Positions 1-7,571 are shown, counted from the stretch's first letter. The stretch is 10,170 nucleotides of DNA from Candidatus Omnitrophota bacterium (GCA_023136735.1 JAGLQQ010000160.1:1-10170), one strand, 5' to 3'. The notes: generated by a model from the sequence alone, not told the origin. Numbers and translations: made by a program.

Positions 1-55
1 TGAGGAAGCAGCATCTGAGGAAGTAGCATCTGAGGAAGTAACATCTGAGGAAGCA
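1..55 (+). repeat. 15-base in-frame tandem repeat
   Basis: Units at 11-25 and 26-40 are identical (GCATCTGAGGAAGTA). A third unit at 41-55 differs at two positions, and a partial unit precedes them at 1-10. The period is a multiple of three, so each unit encodes five residues (Ala-Ser-Glu-Glu-Val). Gain or loss of a unit would change tail length without a frameshift. The array may begin before the window. Confidence 0.85.
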
Positions 56-85
56 GCAGAAGTACCGGATGAGTCTTCACTATAA
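1..85 (+). CDS. 3' end of an unidentified gene with an acidic repeat tail (partial)
   Basis: Only the last 27 codons are present, read from base 2 to the TAA at 83-85. They encode an acidic tail with repeated Ser-Glu-Glu-Val/Ala units, ending PDESSL. This is low-complexity sequence with no recognisable domain. Such tails occur at the ends of many soluble or surface proteins, so no function can be given. The reading frame is inferred from the clean in-frame repeat and stop and from an intergenic gap with a ribosome site directly after it. The 5' part lies outside the window. Confidence 0.6.
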   Translation, partial: EEAASEEVASEEVTSEEAAEVPDESSL

Positions 86-89
86 TAAT

Positions 90-118
90 TTGTCATTAAC
101 TTTTAAAAACAATAAAAA
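90..118 (+). promoter_or_regulatory. Possible promoter for the solute-binding lipoprotein gene
   Basis: TTGTCA at 90-95 and TAAAAA at 113-118 are separated by 17 bases and resemble a sigma-70 promoter with a weak -10. A perfect TATAAT lies at 81-86, overlapping the upstream stop codon, but has no convincing -35 partner. The 66-base gap holds no hairpin terminator, so read-through from upstream is possible. A strong GGAGG ribosome site follows at 141-145, six bases before the ATG at 152. Confidence 0.35.
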
Positions 119-151
119 GATTGAGTAAATCATTATATATGGAGGATATGT

Positions 152-1792
152 ATGAAAAATAAAATGCCGCGTTTTGCGGTATTTTTTTTGCTTTGTTTGA
201 GCTTAAGTGCTTGCACAAAAACTGTTCAGGAAAAACCGCCCAAAAGTATGGACACAGGTATTCCCGCATATGGAGATACTATAATAGAGGCGGGTATTGG
301 CGATGCTAGAACTCTTGTCCCTATTCTAGCCTCAGACAGCGCTTCTGGACAAATATGCTCAATGGTTTTTAACGGCCTTATCAAATACGATAAAGATCTC
401 ATGCTTGTAGGAGATTTGGCTGAGAGCTGGGAAGTAAATGAAGGCGGCTTGGAAATAATATTTAATTTAAAGAAAAACGTAAAATGGCATGACGGTGCTT
501 CATTTACTGCTGAAGATGTGGAGTTTACGTACAAGTCTTTGATTAACCCACAGGTTAGGACTCCTTATAGCGGGGATTTTGAAAAAGTTGAAAGTTTTGA
601 AATTATTGATGCATATAAGATAAAAATTAATTACAAAGAGGCTTTTTCTCCCGGACTTTCCAGCTGGGGCATGAACATAATGCCAAAGCATATTCTTGAA
701 AACGAAGATTTAAACAATACTTCTTTTTCCCGCAAACCCATAGGTACCGGTCCTTATAAGTTTAAAGAGTGGAAAACTCAGGAATTTATTACGCTTGTTG
801 CCAATGATGATTATTTTGAGGGCAGGCCTTATATCGATAGATATATTCTTAAAGTTATTCCTGATTCAGCGACAATGTTTCTTGAGCTGCAAAGCCGCGG
901 AATCGATTCCATGGGGCTTACCTCACTGCAGTATGCCCGTCAGACAGATACTCCTTTTTTTAAGAGTGAATATCAAAAATTCCGCTATCAGGGGTTCAGC
1001 TATACCTATATGGGGTACAATCTGTTGAATGAAAATTTCAGTGATGTGCGAATAAGACGCGCCATAAATCATGCTGTAAACAGAAAAGAGCTTATTGACG
1101 GTATTCTGCTTGGACTAGGCACAGAGTGCACGGGTCCGTTTGCTTTGCGCTCATGGGCGTATAATAAAAATGTGCTTCCAGTCTCATATGACAGGGAAAA
1201 ATCGTTGGCACTTATGAAAGAAGCAGGATGGTTACCTAACAAAGAGGGTATTCTGCAAAAGGACGGGAAGATCTTTGAATTTACAATAATAACTAATCAA
1301 GGCAATGAAGAAAGAAAACATGCCGCGGAGATCATCCAAAGGCGTCTTCAGGAAATCGGCATGAAAGTAAAGATCAAAGTTGTGGAATGGAGTGCTTTTA
1401 TAAATGAGTTTGTGAACAAGAGGAATTTTGATGCGATCCTTATGGGATGGTCTTTGTCTCTGGATCCGGACATGTATGATATTTGGCATTCAAGCAAGAC
1501 AAAACCGGGAGAGTTTAATTTTGTCAGCTATGCAAATCAAGAAGTTGATATTTTGCTTTCTGAGGGGCGCAAAGAATTTGACCAGAAAAAAAGACAAGAG
1601 ATTTATCACCGCATACATGAGCTTATAGATCGCGATCAGCCGTATTTATTCCTCTATAATCCTGACAGTCTGCCTGTTTTAAGCAGCAGAATTAAAGGTA
1701 TTAAGGTCGCCCCTGCAGGGATAAGCTATAATTTGATAAAATGGTATGTGCCCAGTTCGCAGCAGCGGTATTCAGTTAAGGATGGGAGATAA
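152..1792 (+). CDS. ABC transporter solute-binding lipoprotein, family 5 (peptide/nickel type)
   Basis: This is a 546-residue extracytoplasmic binding protein of the family that captures oligopeptides, nickel or similar ligands for an ABC importer. Residues 1-20 form a lipoprotein signal peptide (Lys/Arg start, Phe/Leu-rich core) with lipobox LSAC, so Cys21 should be lipidated. The conserved family-5 signature falls at about residues 89-123, with LAESWEV followed by VKWHDGASFTAEDV. The rest follows the usual two-lobed layout and length of about 500-550 residues. The ATG is set by GGAGG six bases upstream. No permease or ATPase gene lies next to it, so it is an orphan here and may use a transporter encoded elsewhere. 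Only 22 bases separate its stop from the flippase start, so it may share a transcript with the glycan genes. The ligand cannot be deduced. Confidence 0.92.
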   Translation: MKNKMPRFAVFFLLCLSLSACTKTVQEKPPKSMDTGIPAYGDTIIEAGIGDARTLVPILASDSASGQICSMVFNGLIKYDKDLMLVGDLAESWEVNEGGLEIIFNLKKNVKWHDGASFTAEDVEFTYKSLINPQVRTPYSGDFEKVESFEIIDAYKIKINYKEAFSPGLSSWGMNIMPKHILENEDLNNTSFSRKPIGTGPYKFKEWKTQEFITLVANDDYFEGRPYIDRYILKVIPDSATMFLELQSRGIDSMGLTSLQYARQTDTPFFKSEYQKFRYQGFSYTYMGYNLLNENFSDVRIRRAINHAVNRKELIDGILLGLGTECTGPFALRSWAYNKNVLPVSYDREKSLALMKEAGWLPNKEGILQKDGKIFEFTIITNQGNEERKHAAEIIQRRLQEIGMKVKIKVVEWSAFINEFVNKRNFDAILMGWSLSLDPDMYDIWHSSKTKPGEFNFVSYANQEVDILLSEGRKEFDQKKRQEIYHRIHELIDRDQPYLFLYNPDSLPVLSSRIKGIKVAPAGISYNLIKWYVPSSQQRYSVKDGR

Positions 1793-1814
1793 CCAGATAG
1801 GGGTGGTTAAAGAT

Positions 1815-3278
1815 ATGCAAGACAAAAGCCTTTCTAGATTAGTTGTCAGAGGAGGGGTATGGTCATTCCTGTTAAAGATTTCGCAGATCTTTTTGCAGGT
1901 TATAAAACTGATAATTCTCGCTCGGGTTCTTGATCCTCATACATTTGGATTATTTGGCATTGCTTTATTGTTTACTATGGCCTTAGAAACCCTGTCACAA
2001 ACTGGATTTGACCTTGCGCTTATACATAAAAAAGACAATATAGGCACTTTTCTTGATGTATCTTGGACAGTTGCTGTTGTTAGAGGATTTGTTCTGTTTT
2101 CAACAATCTATCTTAGTGCTCCTTTTGTAGCGGTTTTTTTTAATGTTCCGGAAGCATTATCCATGATGCGGGTTATCGGTATTTTACCTATTATACAGGG
2201 ATTCAATAATATCGGCATTATATATTTCCGCAAAGATATAGAATTTAGAAAAGATTTTTTTTATCAAATGAGTGGGATTTTAACGAGTTTTATTATAACA
2301 CTTATTCTTGTAGTAACCTTTAAAAATGTGTGGGCTCTTATTTTTGGAAATTTGGTAGGGGGTATTGTTCGTTTAATTTCTGGCTATATTATTCATCCTT
2401 TTCGCCCACGCTTTTGTTTAGCTACTACTAAAATAAAAGAACTTTTTAGCTATGGAAAATGGGTTTTTGCTACTGGAATTATGGTTTTTTTAGTGAATAG
2501 CGGAGATGATATTTTCGTAGGTAGAGTTTTGGGAGTAACTGTTTTGGGGTTCTATCAAATGGCTTATAGAATTAGCCAGCTTCCTTCAACCGAGTTTGTA
2601 AAAGTAATTTCTGCGGTAACTTTTCCTGCGTATGCAAAGCTACAAAAGAATAGTAGTAAATTAAAAAAAGCTTTTTTAAGAATTTTAAACATAGTTGCAT
2701 TTTTTGCTATTCTTTTCTCCGGAGGGATATTTGTGTTTTCCTCTGATTTAGTAAATTTTATTTTAACAGAAAAATGGAAACCGATTATTCCTATTATAAA
2801 ATTGTTAGCTTTTGCAGGTCTTTTTAGAGCTTTGCTTGGTACAGGAGGTCCTCTTTTTATGGGAGTAGGGAAACCAAAAATTGATTTTCGAATGAATCGT
2901 ATGCGACTATTTGTTATGGCAATATGCATATATCCACTTACAATTTTATGGGGGGTACCTGGGACAGCATTAACTATTGTTATTGCGAATTTAAGCTGCT
3001 TTTATATTTGGGGCAAAGAAACCAAGAGCTTATTACTTTTAACTGGTAGAGAATATGTGCGAATAATTATTCCTCCGATAGTAGCTGTTATAATGTCGTC
3101 AATGCTTATTATAATATGCAGATGGTTTTTACCTGACAACTTAACAGTATTTATGTTTTTAGTAACTGTTTTTACTAGTACTTTTATAGCAGTTACTTTC
3201 TTTTTGTCTAGAGCTCTTAGTAACGATTTGTTTAAAGATTTATCTTTAATACTGCACACAATAAGGAGAAAATTGTGA
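1815..3278 (+). CDS. Wzx-type polysaccharide flippase (MOP superfamily)
   Basis: This 487-residue, highly hydrophobic protein should carry about 12-14 membrane helices and flip lipid-linked glycans across the inner membrane. The N-terminus (Arg-Gly-Gly-Val-Trp-Ser-Phe, then ILARVLDPHTFGLFGIA) is typical of the WzxC/TuaB-like polysaccharide transporter branch, as is the stretch GFYQMAYRISQLPS. The frame is open back to an ATG at 1746 inside the preceding gene. I chose ATG 1815 because it gives the normal family N-terminus and follows the purine-rich AGGGGTGG at 1799-1806; a GTG at 1803 is a possible alternative. Its stop overlaps the next start by four bases (GTGA), so translation is coupled. 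The coding DNA is markedly AT-rich compared with the gene before it. Confidence 0.9.
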   Translation: MQDKSLSRLVVRGGVWSFLLKISQIFLQVIKLIILARVLDPHTFGLFGIALLFTMALETLSQTGFDLALIHKKDNIGTFLDVSWTVAVVRGFVLFSTIYLSAPFVAVFFNVPEALSMMRVIGILPIIQGFNNIGIIYFRKDIEFRKDFFYQMSGILTSFIITLILVVTFKNVWALIFGNLVGGIVRLISGYIIHPFRPRFCLATTKIKELFSYGKWVFATGIMVFLVNSGDDIFVGRVLGVTVLGFYQMAYRISQLPSTEFVKVISAVTFPAYAKLQKNSSKLKKAFLRILNIVAFFAILFSGGIFVFSSDLVNFILTEKWKPIIPIIKLLAFAGLFRALLGTGGPLFMGVGKPKIDFRMNRMRLFVMAICIYPLTILWGVPGTALTIVIANLSCFYIWGKETKSLLLLTGREYVRIIIPPIVAVIMSSMLIIICRWFLPDNLTVFMFLVTVFTSTFIAVTFFLSRALSNDLFKDLSLILHTIRRKL

Positions 3279-4903
3279 AAATAGGCTTTATAGAACCACA
3301 TCTTAAGATTCATGGAGGAATTAGAAGAATCATAGAACTTTCTAACCATTTGGTTAAGAGAGGGCACGAAGTGAATATTTTTCATTCAGATGGTGCTTCC
3401 TGTAAATGGATGGAATGCAGGGCTAAGATTAAACCATATAATGCAGTATTGAGCGAGACTCATGATGCGATCATATACAATGACCCTAATCCTATTGACT
3501 TTAGGTTAACTGAAAGAGCTGAGGCAAAACTTAAAGTATATTACGTTCTTGGTTTATATGAGCAAAATTTATTGACGGGAATAAACCTAAAAATATATCT
3601 ACCTAGGAATCAAAGAGCATTATTAATTAAGAAATCGTTGCAGTCTTCCTATCTAAAACTTGCAAATTCTACATGGTTACATGACTGGTTAAAAGATAAT
3701 CTTAATATAAGTTCAGAAATCTTGCTTGGGGGTGTGAATACGCAGTTTTTTCGCCCGGTTGAAATAGAAAAAAATAAAAATGAAATTAGAATTTTGTGCT
3801 CCGGGGGAGAAAGAGTACACGAAGGGATGCAAACTATAGTGGAGGCAATTAAACTTGTCAAGAAAGAAGAGTCTAAAATTGTTTTAGACACATATCATAA
3901 TAAGGGGATACCTCAAGAGGAGATGGCTGCAAAATATTCATCTGCGGATATATTTGTAGATGCCAGGTGGCATGGAGGATGGAACAATCCGGTTGCTGAG
4001 GCAATGGCATGTAAAGTTCCGGTTATTTGTTCTGATATCGGTTCTGTGGCTGACTTTGCATTTGATGAAAGAACTGCTTTATTAGTGCCTGTTAAAGATT
4101 CAAAGTCTATGGCTTCTGCAATAATTAGATTGATTCAAAATAAGCACCTGCGGGAAAAATTAACGAATAATGCATATAAACATATACAACAATTTAGTTG
4201 GCAAAAAAGTGCTGAATGTTTTGAAAAAATAATAGAGAAAAAAATTATGCATAAGAATAGTTTCAGGGAAAAGCTTGTTAATTGCATTCATAATCCAAAA
4301 AATATTTCAAAAAAGATAAAATCTATAATGCTGCGAAATGCGAAAGCAAAAAAATTTGATAAATATGAGCAGCAAGGAGCGTATCACTGGAGATTATATA
4401 AAACTGATGTTATTTATACTAAACATGTAGACTTTCTTATTGGAAACTTTAGTCAAATGCTAAGGGGCACTCTTTTAGATGTCGGTTGTGGTGATGGTTT
4501 AATAAGCTGCCAGCTGGCTAGCATTGGTTTTAAAGTTATGGGAATCGATTTAGAGAAGGAAGCTATAAAATTAGCAAAACAAAAGTGTTCTCATGTAGAG
4601 TTTGACAAAAAAGACTTATATGCTGAGAAACAATTGTTTGATTATGTTTTAGCATCTGAAATTATTGAACATTTGGAAGAACCTGAAAATTTTTTAAAAA
4701 AATTAAAGAGACTATTTAAAAAGGCAGCAGTTATAACAACTCCTCGCCGTGATTATTATCGTCAAATTGATTACTACCACTTTAGAGAATATTCGAAGTT
4801 TGAGTTCGAAAGTTTGCTTGGTAAATTTTTCAATAAAGTTCGTATCTTTGAAACTGAGCAGCATTTATATGCCATAATAGAATTGGAAGTTACAAATGAC
4901 TAA
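3275..4903 (+). CDS. Fusion of a family-4-like glycosyltransferase and a SAM-dependent methyltransferase
   Basis: This 542-residue protein appears to join two enzymes. Residues 1 to about 325 are a GT-B, GT4-like glycosyltransferase: an N-terminal Gly-Gly-Ile-Arg-Arg motif (about 14-18) and a donor-site region HGGWNNPVAEAMACKVPV (233-250). A Lys-rich linker (about 325-375) follows. Residues 376-542 are a class I methyltransferase with motif I DVGCGDG (402-408), the acidic ribose-binding Asp425 and EIIEHLEEP (462-470). The likely role is adding a sugar and methylating it, or capping a glycan chain. In the glycosyltransferase half the usual Lys-Gly after Arg180 reads Glu183-Gly184, and the first Glu of the EX7E motif is Gly234, so its chemistry is less certain. 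The start is GTG with AAGGAG six bases upstream. It overlaps the flippase by four bases and the next gene by eight. Confidence 0.85.
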   Translation: MKIGFIEPHLKIHGGIRRIIELSNHLVKRGHEVNIFHSDGASCKWMECRAKIKPYNAVLSETHDAIIYNDPNPIDFRLTERAEAKLKVYYVLGLYEQNLLTGINLKIYLPRNQRALLIKKSLQSSYLKLANSTWLHDWLKDNLNISSEILLGGVNTQFFRPVEIEKNKNEIRILCSGGERVHEGMQTIVEAIKLVKKEESKIVLDTYHNKGIPQEEMAAKYSSADIFVDARWHGGWNNPVAEAMACKVPVICSDIGSVADFAFDERTALLVPVKDSKSMASAIIRLIQNKHLREKLTNNAYKHIQQFSWQKSAECFEKIIEKKIMHKNSFREKLVNCIHNPKNISKKIKSIMLRNAKAKKFDKYEQQGAYHWRLYKTDVIYTKHVDFLIGNFSQMLRGTLLDVGCGDGLISCQLASIGFKVMGIDLEKEAIKLAKQKCSHVEFDKKDLYAEKQLFDYVLASEIIEHLEEPENFLKKLKRLFKKAAVITTPRRDYYRQIDYYHFREYSKFEFESLLGKFFNKVRIFETEQHLYAIIELEVTND

Positions 4904-5552
4904 TTTTAATGAATCTTATGTTGGGAGAAGAGACGATCTTTTACGTTTAGTTCCCCTTAGTGCTCAGAAAGTACTTGATGTTGGTTGTAGTACTGGAGTG
5001 TTTGGTCAACAGATCAAGCAGAAAACTTCTGCTGGGGTAACTGGGATTGAGCTTGATATGTCCATGGCCAAAGTTGCCAGGGATAAGTTAGATAAAGTGA
5101 TAATAGAGAATATTGAAGAAATTGATTTGAACAATTTTTTTGCTCTCAAATATTTTGATTGTATAATCTTTTCTGATGTCTTGGAACATTTTAAAAATCC
5201 TTGGTCGGTGTTGAAAAAAACAACTGCTTTTTTAAAAGATGATGGAATTGTCATAGCCAGCATTCCAAATGTTAGACACATTTCTACGATAATAAGCTTG
5301 CTTTTTAAAGGATATTGGCCTTATAGAAAAAGAGGAATTCATGATAAGAATCATTTAAGATTTTTTACCCTTCGGAATATAAAAGAAATGTTTTTTGAAG
5401 CAGGGTTCGAAGTGTTAAAAATAAAAAGAAAATATAGGATTATTGAAAGGCCTCATTATTTGAATAAATTTTCTTATTTTTTTGTAGTGCCTTTACTAAG
5501 GGACTTTATTACTTTTCAGTACATTGTTGTTGCTAGAAAGGGTAAAGTTTGA
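4896..5552 (+). CDS. SAM-dependent class I methyltransferase
   Basis: This 218-residue protein is of the Methyltransf_11/23 type. Motif I is VLDVGCSTG (26-34), the acidic end of strand 2 is near Glu52, and DVLEHFKNP (94-102) is the typical post-motif signature. The later segment SIPNVRH and a His-Leu-Arg-Phe-Phe-Thr motif are common in methyltransferases of O-antigen and surface-glycan loci. It should act in the cytoplasm on a sugar or lipid-linked glycan; the target is unknown. The ATG at 4896 lies inside the end of the previous gene (8-base overlap) with GGAAG six bases upstream. Its stop overlaps the next start (TTGA), so it is part of one coupled translation unit. It shares the same fold and motif layout as the C-terminal half of the preceding fusion. 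Confidence 0.88.
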   Translation: MTNFNESYVGRRDDLLRLVPLSAQKVLDVGCSTGVFGQQIKQKTSAGVTGIELDMSMAKVARDKLDKVIIENIEEIDLNNFFALKYFDCIIFSDVLEHFKNPWSVLKKTTAFLKDDGIVIASIPNVRHISTIISLLFKGYWPYRKRGIHDKNHLRFFTLRNIKEMFFEAGFEVLKIKRKYRIIERPHYLNKFSYFFVVPLLRDFITFQYIVVARKGKV

Positions 5553-6700
5553 AAATAACGATATTAACTCCCAATTTTTCAAGCAACTGTGTGGGCAGGG
5601 CATATATACTGGCAAAAATGCTCTCATTGCGCTGGCAGGTAGAAATAGTCGGTCCAATGTTTGGGGAAGATATCTGGCTGCCGGTTGCTGATGATAAGGA
5701 TATTGAATATAAGCCTCTTAAGCTTAAAAAAAAATCGCAGTTTTTACCGAATATCGGAAAACTAATGAAAAAAATAAACGGCGATATTGTCTATGTAAGT
5801 AAACCGCTAATGACAAGTTTTCTGCCTGGTTTACTATGTAAGTTTTTATACCGAAAAGCTTTAATTCTTGATATTGACGACTGGGATCTGGGATTTTATA
5901 AAGACTCATATGAAAAGCTTTCTAGATTTGGATGTTTTAAGAATCTGGTACACTCTCTTGTGGATTATGAGTATTATTTTAATATTTTGTTTTTTGAAAA
6001 GCTGATTAATCTGGCTGATGAAAAGACGGTTTCCAATCTCTTTTTAAAGGAAAAATTTTCAGGGAATCTTATCCCCCATGCTCGGGATTCGCATCTTTTG
6101 GACCCGCAGAGATACGATAGAAAGGCTCTTAAAGTAAAATACGGACTGGGTTCTAAAAAAGTAGTTTCCTTTATCGGTACAGCGAGAGAATATAAAGGAT
6201 TGAGCACGCTTATTGAGGCTATGAACTTGGTTGATGATTCGGATACGAGTTTAATGCTTGTTGGGCTAGATGGGCGGGAAGACATTTGCGGGTTAAAGGC
6301 TAAGGAGAAACTTGGGGTAAATAGAGTCGTATTGTTTGGAAAACAAGCGTTTTCTAAACTTGGAGAGTTCCTGGCAATAAGTGATGTTATTGTGGTGCCT
6401 CAAGAGGCTAATTCTTCAACAGAGGGTCAGTTCCCTGCGAAAATTTTCGATGCAATGGCTATGGCTAAACCGATTGTATCAACAGATGTTAATGATATTG
6501 CAGATGTATTACAGGATTGCGGTGTGATTGTTTCGTCTCAAGATGCAGAAAAAATGGCAGAGGCGATAAAATCTTTTATAGAAGATAAAAAGGGTTCAAT
6601 TGAGCTGGGAAAAAAGGCAAGGGAAAAATTCCTGGCAAATTACAGCTATGAAACTGTAGGTAAGGCCTTGACTGATATTTTTATAAAATATGAAAAGTGA
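5549..6700 (+). CDS. Glycosyltransferase family 4 protein
   Basis: This 383-residue GT-B glycosyltransferase probably transfers a sugar from a nucleotide-sugar donor onto a lipid-linked glycan on the cytoplasmic face of the membrane. The N-terminal half has the Rossmann start MKITILTPNF and an acidic DIDDWD motif (108-113). The donor half has Arg213 and Lys216-Gly217, the usual phosphate contacts, and TEGQFPAKIFDAMAMAKPI (291-309), a GT4 nucleotide-sugar signature. The start is an unusual TTG at 5549, coupled by a TTGA overlap to the upstream stop and preceded by AAAGGG about six bases away. A run of nine A at 5726-5734 encodes Lys60-62. It ends the cassette: a promoter for the next gene follows within 30 bases, and no clear terminator is visible. 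Confidence 0.9.
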   Translation: MKITILTPNFSSNCVGRAYILAKMLSLRWQVEIVGPMFGEDIWLPVADDKDIEYKPLKLKKKSQFLPNIGKLMKKINGDIVYVSKPLMTSFLPGLLCKFLYRKALILDIDDWDLGFYKDSYEKLSRFGCFKNLVHSLVDYEYYFNILFFEKLINLADEKTVSNLFLKEKFSGNLIPHARDSHLLDPQRYDRKALKVKYGLGSKKVVSFIGTAREYKGLSTLIEAMNLVDDSDTSLMLVGLDGREDICGLKAKEKLGVNRVVLFGKQAFSKLGEFLAISDVIVVPQEANSSTEGQFPAKIFDAMAMAKPIVSTDVNDIADVLQDCGVIVSSQDAEKMAEAIKSFIEDKKGSIELGKKAREKFLANYSYETVGKALTDIFIKYEK

Positions 6701-6727
6701 ATATTAAGGCTTATGTTAATTGAAATA

Positions 6728-6756
6728 TTGAGATGTTTAAACTTTAAGTATATAAT
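6728..6756 (+). promoter_or_regulatory. Strong sigma-70-like promoter for the M48 protease gene
   Basis: TTGAGA at 6728-6733 and a perfect TATAAT at 6751-6756 are separated by exactly 17 bases. An 8-base palindrome GTTTAAAC lies at 6735-6742 in the spacer. The predicted transcript start, about seven bases after the -10, falls at about 6763, only about three bases before the ATG at 6766. This is the best promoter match in the window. The 65-base gap it sits in holds no tRNA-like structure or evident terminator. Confidence 0.65.
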
Positions 6757-6765
6757 TGAATCAAC

Positions 6766-7545
6766 ATGAAAATAAAATATTTGTTTTTAGTAGTAATAAT
6801 GTTAATGATTAGCGGTTGTGTGCAGCGTTACTATAATACGGCAACACACGCAGAGGAGACCTATTTCTACTCTACAGATAAAGAGATTAAAATAGGAGCA
6901 TCGCTGTCTAAGCAGATAGAGCGGGAGTTTAAGCCCGATAATGATCCTCTGATACAGCAGCGTATTAATAAAATCGGGCAGCAGGTCGCGCGGGAGACTG
7001 AAAGAAAAGAGTTAAGATATCACTTCAAGGTACTTGATGTTGAAGAGATAAATGCTTTTGCATTGCCCGGAGGTTATGTTTATATTTTTAAGGGGCTGTG
7101 GGAAAAAATAGAGAAAGATGACGCTAAGATTGCAGCTGTGCTCGCGCATGAGATTGCGCATATTACCGCCAGACACAGTATTAAAAGATTACAGGCGTCG
7201 TATGGCATTAATATATTAAGCATTCTAGTTGCTGTAACTCCTGGATCTGACGGCTATTCCAAAAATAAAGCTATGGCCGGAATTGGTGAGCTGATGCTTG
7301 CTTATTCCAGAGAGGATGAGATGCAGGCTGATTTTCTGGCAACAAAGTATATGCAGCTTGCGGGATATGATGTGGCAGCGATTCTTGATGTTTTACAGAT
7401 ATTACAAGACGAACAGAGAAAAAAGCCTATGAGGACGAAAATGGTACAAACACATCCTTATATAAGCGAACGAAAAAAATTAGTTAAACAAAAGATTAAC
7501 AGAGGCAGTATTGATTTTAATGATTATATTAATACAATCAAGTGA
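6766..7545 (+). CDS. M48-family zinc metalloprotease lipoprotein
   Basis: This 259-residue protein resembles the BepA/LoiP class of envelope quality-control proteases. Residues 1-17 form a signal peptide with lipobox ISGC, lipidated at Cys18. The residue after Cys is Val, not Asp, which by the E. coli rule points to the outer membrane. The zinc site is HEIAH (128-132), His137 follows in the conserved ARH, and Glu185 in the ExxAD-type motif (SREDEMQAD, 181-189) is the expected third ligand. A THP motif at 229-231 also fits the family. The length equals a protease domain without the C-terminal TPR domain of BepA. The start has no Shine-Dalgarno sequence and follows the -10 element by only nine bases, so the mRNA may be nearly leaderless. 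A later ATG would destroy the signal peptide. It probably shares an operon with the next gene, 26 bases on. Confidence 0.92.
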   Translation: MKIKYLFLVVIMLMISGCVQRYYNTATHAEETYFYSTDKEIKIGASLSKQIEREFKPDNDPLIQQRINKIGQQVARETERKELRYHFKVLDVEEINAFALPGGYVYIFKGLWEKIEKDDAKIAAVLAHEIAHITARHSIKRLQASYGINILSILVAVTPGSDGYSKNKAMAGIGELMLAYSREDEMQADFLATKYMQLAGYDVAAILDVLQILQDEQRKKPMRTKMVQTHPYISERKKLVKQKINRGSIDFNDYINTIK

Positions 7546-7557
7546 TAAATACACAGG

Positions 7558-7563
7558 AAGGAG
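7558..7563 (+). promoter_or_regulatory. Ribosome binding site that fixes the start of the LOG-family gene
   Basis: AAGGAG, within a longer purine run AGGAAGGAG at 7555-7563, lies eight bases before ATG 7572. The same frame is open from a GTG at 7542 that overlaps the upstream stop region, but the GTG lacks a ribosome site and its ten extra residues precede the normal family start. ATG 7572 is therefore preferred. Confidence 0.8.
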
Positions 7564-7571
7564 ATTGCAGT

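Noticed and set aside
1..55. The repeat as part of a CRISPR array
   Set aside because: The units are contiguous, without spacers, and stay in a coding frame.
81..86. Perfect TATAAT overlapping the first stop codon as a promoter
   Set aside because: No -35-like hexamer is found 16-18 bases upstream and there is no extended -10, so it is probably chance in AT-rich DNA.
182..189. T8 run in the lipoprotein signal peptide as a phase-variation switch
   Set aside because: T runs of this length are common in hydrophobic segments of AT-rich genes (also near 2134-2141), and nothing else suggests switching.
1746..1814. Longer flippase start at ATG 1746 or ATG 1782 inside the binding-protein gene
   Set aside because: The extra residues do not resemble a flippase N-terminus and no suitable ribosome site precedes either ATG; ATG 1815 gives the usual family start.
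7542..7571. GTG 7542 as start of the LOG-family protein
   Set aside because: It has no ribosome site, while AAGGAG sits eight bases before ATG 7572.
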